Part shown: positions 33,874 through 42,362 of the stretch, piece after piece
Numbering within the stretch: the first letter of the stretch is position 1
Layout of the letters: the number at the start of each line of letters is the position of its first letter
Origin: Desulfovibrio sp.
Lineage (GTDB): Bacteria > Desulfobacterota > Desulfovibrionia > Desulfovibrionales > Desulfovibrionaceae
Reading direction: 5' to 3'
Assembly: GCF_034006445.1 (NCBI RefSeq)
Contig: NZ_JAVESS010000013.1
Location: 1-64,000 of the forward strand
Length of the DNA stretch: 64,000 bases
Translations under genes and position numbers: made by a program
Notes under the pieces: model-generated
Told to the model about the DNA's origin: nothing
The model's database searches: none
What the model saw: the letters and a program-made list of their open reading frames with translations, nothing else

Positions 33874-34857
33874 ATGTCTGAAAAAAACGGCACAGCGCGG
33901 CAAACACAAGACCGCCGCAGCGCCCCGGCCCGGAACACCGAGGATAAAACCCAGCCACCGCCCTGGGCCGCGCCCCCCGCGAGCGGTACACCGTGGGGAC
34001 GTTACGCTGTGGGCGTGTTTTTCAGCGTCATATGGAGTTCGGCATTCATCGCGGGCAAGGTGGTCGTGATGGAAATGGGGCCGTTCGCCACCCTGTTTTA
34101 CCGTTTTACACTGACCGTGCTGGTGCTTCTGCTGTTTTGCGGCAAAAAGCTCCTTGGCCCAGAGGGCAGGCAGGCCATGCTGCCAGGGATGCTTCTTGGC
34201 CTGCTCAATAACGTGGTCTACCTGGGCCTGAGTTTTTCCGCCCTGCGCTATCTGGCCGCCTCATGGGTCGTCATCGTGGTTTCCTGCGCGCCCTTCATGA
34301 CCATGGCCCTGGCGGCCCTGCGCGGTCAGGAGTCTTTTGACAAAAGAAAACTGCTGGGACTCACCGTGGCCTTTGCCGGGGTAGTCGTCATGGTGGGCAT
34401 TACGGGCCTGCACGAAGGCGCTGGCCTTGGGCTTGGCATGGCCATCGCCGCCACGCTGGCCTTCTCGGTTGGCGCAGTGCTCTTTCGCGGCAAGTATGAC
34501 GCCCTGTCCCTGCTTTCGCTGAACTTCTGGATGACTCTTTGCGGCATGCTCTGCTTTGCCCCCGCCGCCTTCATGACCACGGCAAACCCTTTGCACATCA
34601 CCTGGCCCGCCCTGGCCGCGCTGCTGTGGCTGGTAGTGGTCAGCCTGGCGGGCATGGCGCTGTGGCTGCTGCTCATACGTACGCAAGGCCCCTCCATGGC
34701 CGCTTCCTACAACATGCTCAACCCCCTTTCGGGACTGGCGCTCTCCGCCCTGCTCCTCGGCACTGCCATCGGCGTGCAGGATGTCATGGGCGCTGCGGCC
34801 ATCGTGGCAGGGCTGTATGTGGCCCTGCGCCCAGGACAAGCCCCGAAAACGACGTAA
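33874..34857 (+). CDS. EamA/DMT-family transporter
   Basis: A 327-aa inner-membrane protein with a 40-residue charged N-terminal tail and about ten hydrophobic helices arranged as two EamA repeats (about 45-180 and 190-320). SVIWSSAFIAGKVVVMEMGP and FATLFYRFTLTVLVLLL open the first repeat; the last helices have LNPLSGLALSALLLG. Family members export metabolites such as amino acids, but the substrate is unknown. AGGAAAG lies before the ATG at 33874. It appears monocistronic. Confidence 0.88.
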   Translation: MSEKNGTARQTQDRRSAPARNTEDKTQPPPWAAPPASGTPWGRYAVGVFFSVIWSSAFIAGKVVVMEMGPFATLFYRFTLTVLVLLLFCGKKLLGPEGRQAMLPGMLLGLLNNVVYLGLSFSALRYLAASWVVIVVSCAPFMTMALAALRGQESFDKRKLLGLTVAFAGVVVMVGITGLHEGAGLGLGMAIAATLAFSVGAVLFRGKYDALSLLSLNFWMTLCGMLCFAPAAFMTTANPLHITWPALAALLWLVVVSLAGMALWLLLIRTQGPSMAASYNMLNPLSGLALSALLLGTAIGVQDVMGAAAIVAGLYVALRPGQAPKTT

Positions 34858-35178
34858 CCACGCCGTCGGGTACGCCATCGGGTACGCCATCAGCACGCCA
34901 TCGGCCACGTCGTCGGCCACGCCATCAGGCTCGCCTGTATCAAACAAGCCCCTCTTGCTTTTTTTCTGTGACAGCATAGACTTTGAGAAAATATTCTCAA
35001 AGTCTATTGCTATTCATTACACCTCACAACTATTTAAATACACAGAACTTTTAATCTTCCAAGGCGTTTGCGCTCACAGGTGACAGAGCAGTTCCACCTT
35101 GCATTAGGCCGTGGAGTTGATACGCTCAGTTTGAAAATAGTTTTCAATTAATCCCCATTTCCAAACCAGGAGAAATCC
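34858..35178. other. intergenic region with degenerate tandem units and a 30-bp palindrome
   Basis: 34860-34935 has five to six degenerate copies of an ACGCCATCGGGT-like unit, probably just low complexity. An AT-rich palindrome TAGACTTTGAGAA/TTCTCAAAGTCTA covers 34977-35006. The remainder to 35178 is AT-rich and should hold the promoter of the following gene. No gene is supported. Confidence 0.5.
34977..35006. repeat. TTGAGAAT-type palindrome
   Basis: TAGACTTTGAGAAAA and TATTCTCAAAGTCTA pair with one mismatch over 15 bp. Closely similar palindromes lie at 28316-28343, 47824-47845 and 54064-54083, all in gaps between genes. Confidence 0.65.
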
Positions 35179-36255
35179 ATGAGCACACTACGGATAGCCC
35201 AGTATGGTTGCGGAAAAATGTCGCGATATTCCATGCGCTACGTATACGAAAAAGGGGCGGAGATTGTGGCCGCCTTTGATATGAACCCGGCTGTTATCGG
35301 GCGTGACATCGGCTCCATCATGGGCTGCGAAAACAAGGGCATTCTTGTGGAGGACGCCTCCGAGGCGGCTCAAACCCTGGCCCGGCTCAAACCGGACGCC
35401 TGCCTCGTCACCACCATGAGTCTTTTACGTGATCTTCGGGTACCCCTCATGACCTGCGCCCAATGCGGCGTCAACGCCATCACCATTTGCGAGGAAGCCA
35501 TCTACCCCATGAACTCCTCGCCAGCCCTCACCCGCGAAATTGACGCGCTGGCCAAAAGGAACGGCTGCACTATCTGCGGCACGGGTTATCAGGATGTGTT
35601 CTGGGGCAACCTCATTACCACCCTGGCCGGGGCCATGCACACCATCAGAAAAATTCGCGGCAAGTCCAGCTATAATGTGGAGGATTACGGCATAGCCCTG
35701 GCCAAGGCGCACGGCGCTGGCCTTGACCTTGAGGCTTTTGACAGGGACATCGCCTCGGCGGACAACATCCCCGAATCCCAGCGCAAGGCCCTTATTGAAA
35801 AGGGCGAATTCCTGCCCTCCTATATGTGGAACGTCAACGGCTGGCTGGCGGCCCGGCTCGGCCTTACGGTCACCGGGCAGACACAGAAATGCGTGCCCAT
35901 GACCCACTCCAGCGAACTCAAGTCTTCCACCCTGGGCATGACCATTCCTGCGGGATACGCCACAGGCATGTCCGCAGTGGTCACCACCGAAACGCAGGAA
36001 GGCGTCACCATCGAGAGCGAATGCATAGGCAAGGTCTACGCGCCGGATGAGGTTGACCGCAACGACTGGACGCTCATGGGCGAGCCCGACACCCAGGTGG
36101 TCATCACCCAGCCCGCCACCGTGGAACTGACATGCGCAACCCTGGTGAACCGCATTCCTGATCTCATCAACGCCGCGCCCGGCTATGTGACCACAGACCA
36201 GATGCCCGTGAACAGTTACCGGGTGAAGCCGCTGGACCAGTACGTCAACAAATAG
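35179..36255 (+). CDS. diaminopentanoate dehydrogenase-like / DapB-fold oxidoreductase
   Basis: A 358-aa NAD(P)-dependent oxidoreductase. The N-terminus has a Rossmann motif (RIAQYGCGKMSRYSMRYV), followed by DapB-like ICEEAIYP and GTGYQDVFWG regions, and a C-terminal domain like that of 2,4-diaminopentanoate dehydrogenase of ornithine-fermenting clostridia. That enzyme deaminates 2,4-diaminopentanoate; the genes for the rest of that pathway are not here, so the substrate is open. AGGAG lies seven bases before the ATG. It is monocistronic, with a strong terminator 30 bp after the stop. Confidence 0.75.
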   Translation: MSTLRIAQYGCGKMSRYSMRYVYEKGAEIVAAFDMNPAVIGRDIGSIMGCENKGILVEDASEAAQTLARLKPDACLVTTMSLLRDLRVPLMTCAQCGVNAITICEEAIYPMNSSPALTREIDALAKRNGCTICGTGYQDVFWGNLITTLAGAMHTIRKIRGKSSYNVEDYGIALAKAHGAGLDLEAFDRDIASADNIPESQRKALIEKGEFLPSYMWNVNGWLAARLGLTVTGQTQKCVPMTHSSELKSSTLGMTIPAGYATGMSAVVTTETQEGVTIESECIGKVYAPDEVDRNDWTLMGEPDTQVVITQPATVELTCATLVNRIPDLINAAPGYVTTDQMPVNSYRVKPLDQYVNK

Positions 36256-36285
36256 CCAGTGACAGCCTGCCCCAATCGCACAAAA

Positions 36286-36319
36286 AAAAGGCCCGTCCTT
36301 ACCGCAGGACGGGCCTTTT
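36286..36319 (+). terminator. rho-independent terminator
   Basis: Fourteen-base arms AAAAGGCCCGTCCT and AGGACGGGCCTTTT with a six-base loop, ending in TTTTC. It follows the oxidoreductase gene. Confidence 0.9.
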
Positions 36320-36505
36320 CAAATGAACAAAGGTGATGCGAACCCGGCATGCACGCCGTCCAACAGGCACTTCAGGCGCGGGCGGGAATCACTGCGGACT
36401 TGGAGCAGATGAACGTTAAAGGTGATGCGATGCCTGGAAAACCCGCCCCCTGCCTCCCCGGCTCAAATCAGGACGCACTTTGTAATATGCCAAAACATAA
36501 TAAAA

Positions 36506-36571
36506 GTTTTAGGGGGTGGGGGCGTGGGGGAGGAGACCCTTTTGCAAAAGGGTCCCTCCCCCACAAAGCAT
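36506..36571 (-). repeat. family A intergenic repeat, copy 2 (downstream of livF)
   Basis: The same 65-bp palindrome as at 3203 (inverted repeat 36524-36564), lying 80 bp after the livF stop and in the sense of livF. The flank at 36483-36505 (TAATATGCCAAAACATAATA) also resembles the flank after the copy at 33597, so the ancestral element may extend about 20 bp further. Confidence 0.8.
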
Positions 36572-36651
36572 TCCAACCCGCCCCCACAAAGTATTTCAAA
36601 AAAAAGCGCCACGCACTGTACGCGACAACGAGCAACCATGCGCGCGCAGTC

Positions 36652-37362
36652 TTATCCGCCGAGGTACGCCTCGCGCACGCTGGCATTGTTGAGCAGGTTA
36701 TGGGCCTTGTCTTCCATAACCACCTTGCCCACTTCAAGCACATAGCCGCGCGATGCCAGCTTGAGGGCGGCGCGGGCGTTCTGCTCCACCAGCAGCACCG
36801 TGACGCCGCGCTTGTTGATGGCCCGCACGGTCTCAAATATGGAGCGCACCAGCAAAGGCGCAAGCCCCAGGGAAGGCTCGTCAAGCAGCAAAAGGCGCGG
36901 TTCGGCCATGAGCGCCCGGCCTATGGCCAGCATCTGCTGCTCGCCGCCCGAAAGCGTGCCAGCAAGCTGATCCTTGCGCTCAAGCAGACGCGGAAAAAGA
37001 TCGAATATCCATTCAAGGGTGCGTTCCTTGCGGGCTTTGTCCTCAATGCAGAAGGCCCCCAGCCGCAGGTTTTCAAGCACGCTCATGACGCCGAAAACCC
37101 GCCGCCCCTCGGGCGACTGGGCTATGCCCAGGCCCACGACCTTGTGGCTTGGCAGACGCAGCAAATCCTGCCCGTCAAAAAGAATCTCGCCCGACGAGGG
37201 CCGCACAAGGCCGCTGATGGAAAGCAGGGTGGTGCTTTTGCCAGCGCCGTTGGCTCCGAGGATGGTGACAATCTCGCCCTCTTCCACCCGCAGATCAATG
37301 CCGTGCAGCACTTCGACGCTGCCATAGCTGACCCGTATATTCGACAGTTGCAACAGGGACAT
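36652..37362 (-). CDS. livF: branched-chain amino acid ABC transporter ATPase LivF
   Basis: LivF (236 aa) is one of two ATPases of the LIV importer. Walker A is GANGAGKST, the signature is LSGGEQQM, Walker B is LLLLDEPSLGLAPLL, and the switch histidine region is VLLVEQNA. LivF is distinguished from LivG by its shorter length and SLGLAPLLV. It is the last gene of livK-H-M-G-F, three bases after livG, and is followed by a family A repeat. Confidence 0.95.
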   Translation of the reverse strand: MSLLQLSNIRVSYGSVEVLHGIDLRVEEGEIVTILGANGAGKSTTLLSISGLVRPSSGEILFDGQDLLRLPSHKVVGLGIAQSPEGRRVFGVMSVLENLRLGAFCIEDKARKERTLEWIFDLFPRLLERKDQLAGTLSGGEQQMLAIGRALMAEPRLLLLDEPSLGLAPLLVRSIFETVRAINKRGVTVLLVEQNARAALKLASRGYVLEVGKVVMEDKAHNLLNNASVREAYLGG

Positions 37363-37365
37363 GGC

Positions 37366-38136
37366 TTACCACTTCTCGTCTTCGACGCCCAGGTAGGCTT
37401 CAACCACGGCCGGATTACGGCGCACGGCCTCCGGCTCGCCCTGGGCGATCATGGTGCCGTGCTCCAGCACCACCAGTTTTTCACAGATTTTCATGACCAG
37501 ACGCATGTCGTGCTCGATGAGCAGCACGGTGATGCCCCTGTCGCGTATGGCCGCAATGGTGTCCACAAGGGCAGCGGTTTCCTGGTCGTTCATGCCGCCA
37601 GCGGGCTCGTCAAGGATGAGCAGGCGCGGGTCGGAGGCCAGGGCGCGGGCGACTTCGAGCAGCCGCTGGTTGCCGTAGGAAAGCCCCCCGGCGGCTTCGG
37701 CATGGCGGTCGGCCAGGCCCACAAAGTTTAGTTCCTCCATGCAGCGGGCCACGGCGGCGCGCTCCTCGCGGCGCTGCCAGGGCAAATGCAGCATACAGGA
37801 CAGCATGCCCGACTTCATGCGGCAATGCCGCCCGGCCAGGACGTTTTCCAGCACTGACAGCTTGCCGAACAGGCGGATGCTCTGGAAGGTGCGGGCTATG
37901 CCAAGCTCCACCACCTTGTGGGGGCGTAGTCCGGCCAAAGGCTCGCCGTCAAAAAAGATCCGCCCTTTCTCCGGCGAGTAGTTGCCCGTGATGCAGTTGA
38001 ATACCGTGGTCTTGCCCGCGCCATTGGGGCCGATGAGGCCAACCACGCTGCCCGCCTCCACGCTGAAGGTCAGGTCGTTGACAGCCACAAGACCGCCGAA
38101 AACCTTGGTTATTTCCTGCAAGCGCAAAAGACTCAT
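37366..38136 (-). CDS. livG: branched-chain amino acid ABC transporter ATPase LivG
   Basis: LivG (256 aa) pairs with LivF. Walker A is GPNGAGKTT, with TFQSIRLFGKLSVLENV after it, signature LSYGNQRLLEVARAL, Walker B LLILDEPAGGMN and the switch region VLLIEHDM. The NDQET and LVMKICEKLVVLEHG segments are LivG-like. Its start overlaps the livM stop (ATGA), indicating coupled translation. Confidence 0.95.
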   Translation of the reverse strand: MSLLRLQEITKVFGGLVAVNDLTFSVEAGSVVGLIGPNGAGKTTVFNCITGNYSPEKGRIFFDGEPLAGLRPHKVVELGIARTFQSIRLFGKLSVLENVLAGRHCRMKSGMLSCMLHLPWQRREERAAVARCMEELNFVGLADRHAEAAGGLSYGNQRLLEVARALASDPRLLILDEPAGGMNDQETAALVDTIAAIRDRGITVLLIEHDMRLVMKICEKLVVLEHGTMIAQGEPEAVRRNPAVVEAYLGVEDEKW

Positions 38137-39182
38137 GCGGGCCTCCCGCCAGCGGCCTGCACGTCGCTTTCAACGGCAAGGGCAGATCCGGCCTCCGGGC
38201 TGCCGGGGCCAGGCCCGGAACCGTCACCGTTTTCGTTTTCCATCAGTGATTTCACATGGTAGCGACGGCGGCGCGGGGGCAGCAGCCCCTGGGGACGCCA
38301 CACCATCATGATCATCATGGCCAGGCCGAAAATAAGCATGCGCGCATTGGAAAACTCACGCAGCAGTTCCGGCAGGCCGATGAAAAGAAAGGCGCTGATA
38401 AGCACGCCAATCTGGCTGCCGCCCGAAAGAATGACCACCGCAAAAATAATGACGGACTCCATAAAACTGAAAGATTCCGGTGAAATGGTCGTCATTTTCG
38501 CGGCATAGAGCGTACCGGCCATGCCCGCCCAGAACGCGCCCAGCACAAAGGCCATGAGCTTGTACTGGGTGACGTTCACCCCGCAGCCTTCGGCGGCCAC
38601 GTCGTCTTCCTTGATATAGTTCAGGGCGCGGCCAAAGCGTGAATGCCACAGGCCGTAGAAAAGCAGCAGGCTTACGGCCACCATGCCCCACACCAGATAG
38701 TAGAACTGTATGCCCTTGACTATCTTGAAGCCGAAAAAGCTGGGGCGGCTGATGCCGAAAATGCCGTTGGCCCCGCCCGTGAGGCCGAAAACGTCGTTGA
38801 TAAGGGCTATGCGCACAATTTCCACAATGCCAATGGTGACGATAAGCAGATAGTCGCCGCGCAGATGGATGATGGGCCGCGCCACCAGCAGGGCAAAGAG
38901 GGCCGCCGCCGCCCCGGCAACGGGCATGGTCCAGAATATGGGCCAATGGCAGAGGGTGTTCAGTATGGCGGTAACATACGCGCCCACGGCAAAAAAGGCC
39001 GCGTGCCCCATATGAAAGATCCCCGCCTGCCCCAGAATGATGTTGAGCGACAGCGAAAGCAGCGCGTAAAGGCCTATGCTCACGCACACGTCTGTCCAGT
39101 AGGCGTTGCTGAAGAGGGGCAGCGCGCAGATGACGGCCGCCAGAGCGACCCGGATGGCAATGCGGATGGGCTCTGTCATCAT
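38133..39182 (-). CDS. livM: branched-chain amino acid ABC transporter permease LivM
   Basis: LivM (349 aa) has about nine hydrophobic helices with the family segment SLNIILGQAGIFHMGHAAFF and the cytoplasmic loop RALNYIKEDDVAAEGCG. The C-terminal 40 residues are a hydrophilic Glu/Gly/Pro-rich tail beyond the usual end. The start overlaps the livH stop (ATGATG). With LivH it forms the membrane channel. Confidence 0.94.
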   Translation of the reverse strand: MMTEPIRIAIRVALAAVICALPLFSNAYWTDVCVSIGLYALLSLSLNIILGQAGIFHMGHAAFFAVGAYVTAILNTLCHWPIFWTMPVAGAAAALFALLVARPIIHLRGDYLLIVTIGIVEIVRIALINDVFGLTGGANGIFGISRPSFFGFKIVKGIQFYYLVWGMVAVSLLLFYGLWHSRFGRALNYIKEDDVAAEGCGVNVTQYKLMAFVLGAFWAGMAGTLYAAKMTTISPESFSFMESVIIFAVVILSGGSQIGVLISAFLFIGLPELLREFSNARMLIFGLAMMIMMVWRPQGLLPPRRRRYHVKSLMENENGDGSGPGPGSPEAGSALAVESDVQAAGGRPA

Positions 39183-40084
39183 AGCTTGTCCGCCGTGCGC
39201 TCGCCCAGAATGCCCGTGGGGCGGATGATAAGAATGAGAATAAGCACAAAGAAGGCGATGGCGTCCTTCCAGGCGATGGCGATATAGCCAGCGGCCAGGG
39301 CCTCGATAACGCCCAGCAGAAGGCCGCCGATCATGGCTCCGGGGATATTGCCTATGCCGCCCAGGATGGCGGCGGTAAAGGCTTTGAGGCCGTACGTCCA
39401 GCCCATGGTAAAGTCGATCTGCCCGTAGTAGATGCCCACCATAAGTCCGGCAGCGCCGCCAAGGCCAGGCCCGATAAGAAAGACCAGGCTGATGATGCGA
39501 TCCACGTTGATGCCCATAAGCTGGGCCGCGCCGGGGTCAATGGCCACAGCGCGAATGGCCGCGCCGGTGCGCGAACGCTGGATGAAAGCCCATAGGCCAA
39601 GCATGAGGATGACGCTGGCCGCAATGACCAGCAGGCGCACGCCGGGAACGGCCAGGCCGAACAGATGCACCGTGAAGTCGGGCCTGAGGTAGTCGGGGTA
39701 GACGTAAAAGCGCGCGCCGTAGATGAGCATGATGGCGTTCTGAAAAAATATGGAGGCCCCAAGGGCCGAAACCACGGCGGAAAGGCGGTTGGCGTTCCGC
39801 AAGGGGCGGTAGGCCGTACGCTCCAGAAGAAAGCCGATAATGGCCACCAGCAGGGCGACCATGACAAAGACGGCCAGCACAGCCAGCATGGGACTGAGCA
39901 TGCCCGAAAAATTGCAGCTCACAAGCAGGGTCAGCCCAAGGTAGGCCCCAATGGTGAAGAGATCGCCGTGCGCGAAGTTGATAAGCTTCAGCACGCCGTA
40001 CACCATCGTGTACCCCAGGGCCACCAGGGCATAGATGCCGCCCACGGCAAGACCGTTCAAAAGCTGTTGTAAAAACTGTTCCAT
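39179..40084 (-). CDS. livH: branched-chain amino acid ABC transporter permease LivH
   Basis: LivH (301 aa) begins MEQFLQQLLNGLAVGGIYAL and has VALGYTMVYGVLKLINFAHGD and the RAVAIDPGAAQLMGIN loop typical of the family, with about eight helices. The frame is open to 40279, but the homologous N-terminus starts at 40084. The ribosome site is weak. A strong hairpin lies in the 207-bp gap to livK, so the permease and ATPase genes should be less expressed than the binding protein. Confidence 0.94.
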   Translation of the reverse strand: MEQFLQQLLNGLAVGGIYALVALGYTMVYGVLKLINFAHGDLFTIGAYLGLTLLVSCNFSGMLSPMLAVLAVFVMVALLVAIIGFLLERTAYRPLRNANRLSAVVSALGASIFFQNAIMLIYGARFYVYPDYLRPDFTVHLFGLAVPGVRLLVIAASVILMLGLWAFIQRSRTGAAIRAVAIDPGAAQLMGINVDRIISLVFLIGPGLGGAAGLMVGIYYGQIDFTMGWTYGLKAFTAAILGGIGNIPGAMIGGLLLGVIEALAAGYIAIAWKDAIAFFVLILILIIRPTGILGERTADKL

Positions 40085-40188
40085 AAAGCGTTGTACCCTT
40101 GCCACGCTCCGGTTGCCGGGGAGGCCCGCCGGTAAGAGCGCGATTCCGCCGCTGGAGCCGCACAGGTCGGGCCCCATTGGCGCATCCG

Positions 40189-40219
40189 GGCGGCGGCCCG
40201 GAAAAATCGGGCCGCCGCC
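40189..40219 (-). other. hairpin between livK and livH
   Basis: Twelve-base perfect G/C arms GGCGGCGGCCCG and CGGGCCGCCGCC with a seven-base A/T loop. There is no U-tract after it, so it likely protects the 3' end of the binding-protein mRNA or attenuates read-through rather than terminating fully. Confidence 0.7.
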
Positions 40220-40291
40220 ACGGGCGTTGATGACGTATTGACTGTTTTCGCGCCGCTGAAACGCAGGCGCGGGGCACACTGTACGGCCAGT

Positions 40292-41413
40292 TTACTTGGG
40301 CTGCAAGATAAATACGCCCTTACCGTCAACCACATAGGTGCGATAGAACTCGCCCACGCGGTCGCCCTTGGCGTCAAAGCCAAGGCTGCCGGAAAGGCCG
40401 GGCATGCCCTTGAGGTTTTTCAGCCATGCGGCGATGGCTTCAGGCTTGTCATTGCCAGCGGCAAGGGCCGCTTCAATAACCTTGAAGGCGTCGCCAGCCA
40501 GCACGGCCCATACGGAAACGGGCACGGTGTTGTACTTGGCCTTGAAGGCGTCAAGAAAAGCCTTGGCTTCGGCAGTGTCCATATCCTGCGGCAGGGGCGG
40601 GCTGATGAAGAAGTAGCCTTCCGCCGCCTCATTGCCCGCAATCTTCACCAGATCCTGATGGTTGGCGGCATCGCCGCCCATCATGGGCACGGGCCAGCCC
40701 ATTTCCTTTTTCTGGCGCAGCAACATGCCCGTTTCGGGGTAGTAGCCGGTGAAGAACACAAGATCGGGCTTGGCAGACTTGAGCTTGGTCAGAATGGCCG
40801 TGTAATCGCGCTCTCCGGGGGTAAGAGCGTCATAAAAGACCACCTTGACGCCGTCCTTGTCCAGGATGGCCTTGGTTTCTTCGGCCAGGCCCTTGGCATA
40901 GGAGGAATTGTCGTGCAAAAGCGCCACAGCCTTGTAACCGCCCTTCACAATGGCGGCGGCGGCAGCGCGGCCCTGCGCGTCGTCACGGGGACTGGTGCGG
41001 AAGAAAAGGGGCAGGCCCTTTTCCGTCAGGCGCACGCTGGTGGAGCCAGTACCTATCTGCACCAGCTGGGCTTCGTCCAGAATGTTCTGGCTTGCTTCGG
41101 TAACAGCGGAGCCATAGGTGCCGATAACGGCCACCACTCCGGCCGAAGCCAGTTTTTGCGCGGCCAGAGCGGCGGTACGCGGATCGCCCGCGTCGTCTTC
41201 CACCACAATCTTGACCTGGCGGCCGTTGATGCCGCCCTTGGCATTCACCTCGTCAGCCAGCAGACTGACGATGTTCTTCATGTCCTGCCCTTCAGAGGCC
41301 CATTTACCCGTGAGCGGGCACATGAGACCGATTTTGACGTCTCCGGCAAGAGCCGCCACGGGCACCAGCAGGGTGAGGGTCAGAGCCCCAAGCAAACGAC
41401 CAAGTGCTTTCAT
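40292..41413 (-). CDS. livK: branched-chain amino acid ABC transporter substrate-binding protein
   Basis: A 373-aa periplasmic binding protein of the Leu/Ile/Val type. Signal peptide to about residue 23 (VAALA before GDVKIG), then two lobes with KIGLMCPLTGKWASEGQDM, GGINGRQVKIVVEDDAGDP and the VVAVIGTYGSAVTEAS region. It heads the liv operon. A GGGGG tract precedes the ATG. Ligand specificity (Leu, Ile/Val, or another amino acid or amide) cannot be fixed by sequence. Confidence 0.93.
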   Translation of the reverse strand: MKALGRLLGALTLTLLVPVAALAGDVKIGLMCPLTGKWASEGQDMKNIVSLLADEVNAKGGINGRQVKIVVEDDAGDPRTAALAAQKLASAGVVAVIGTYGSAVTEASQNILDEAQLVQIGTGSTSVRLTEKGLPLFFRTSPRDDAQGRAAAAAIVKGGYKAVALLHDNSSYAKGLAEETKAILDKDGVKVVFYDALTPGERDYTAILTKLKSAKPDLVFFTGYYPETGMLLRQKKEMGWPVPMMGGDAANHQDLVKIAGNEAAEGYFFISPPLPQDMDTAEAKAFLDAFKAKYNTVPVSVWAVLAGDAFKVIEAALAAGNDKPEAIAAWLKNLKGMPGLSGSLGFDAKGDRVGEFYRTYVVDGKGVFILQPK

Positions 41414-42362
41414 AAAATCCCCCGTCCGTTGTGCGATGATGATAGTAACAAAATAGCATACCCTAAAATGTCACAAAGAAAAAGCCCGGATTTTCTGCCC
41501 GCAATTCCTACGGATACAGCCGGGGATAGCTTTGAGGGATGCCCCTGGGGGTGGCCGTAAGGAGCACGGCGGCGGCGCGTTCCCCTGGCGTTGCGTGCTG
41601 GACGTGGCTTGCGGCGCGTTGCCCATACGGCGGCGCGGCTGGCAGGGCAGATATCGAATCCTTTGCGCGGATGAGCCCCACGGTGAAGCCCTTGCGCGGT
41701 AAAAGCGCGCAAGCAGCAAAGGGCTGCCCGCGCCGCGCAACCGTGTACCGTAACAGGCGCCCACAACCATAACACTGCACAACCGTAACGTGGCGCAACC
41801 TTTATGAATATATATTGTTCATGCAATGCGCCTCCGGCATTTCCCCTTTGCAGCGCGTGGGCCGCTGTGCGGGCAGACGCCGCCTGATACTGCGTAAATA
41901 CAAGTTATTTGTACTGTTACGCGCTGCAAAACTGTGTCTTGACCATTGCAAATGCATATTCACAAAACCTGTCCACTCCGGGCGAAAATCGCGCAAACAA
42001 ACGGGTCTCCAGTGACGATCCAGCCTGTACAGATTCTGCCGCAATTCTGAAGCAAAGCTGTAAAACTCGACAGATATAAAAACATGCGGTACGATAAATG
42101 CCAAAGAGGCAGGAAAGGTGCAGTCACCCTGTACGCGGCGTGTGCCGCAGCCGTGCTTCGGGCAGAAACTTGCTCATGGCGATTCAAAGGCATTGCATGA
42201 CAAGGCGCTGCCGCAAGTGTTCTTTCCGCCCTGACCGCACGGCCTTCTCCGCCTCACGGTTCCACACCCTCAGCAGTCTCATACAGGCCCGCTGCGACCT
42301 CGCCTCCCCCTCTCGCCTCACGCAGCGCTCTTCCCATAAGCACCCGTACCGCCGGAGGCTGT
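41414..42362. other. long intergenic region between livK and the glycogen cluster
   Basis: About 950 bp between divergent genes. 41734-41802 contains degenerate CACAACCGTAAC-like units; a hairpin with arms GCGTAAATACAA and TTGTACTGTTACGC lies near 41891-41922. The longest frame (minus strand, about 138 codons up to 41826) has an improbable Cys/Arg-rich composition and no homology I recognise. The liv and glycogen promoters must be here, but no convincing hexamer pair was assigned. Confidence 0.5.

Noticed and set aside
41410-41826. A 138-codon minus-strand frame upstream of livK
   Set aside because: Cys/Arg/Ala-rich, no ribosome site, no recognisable domain, overlaps the likely liv promoter region.
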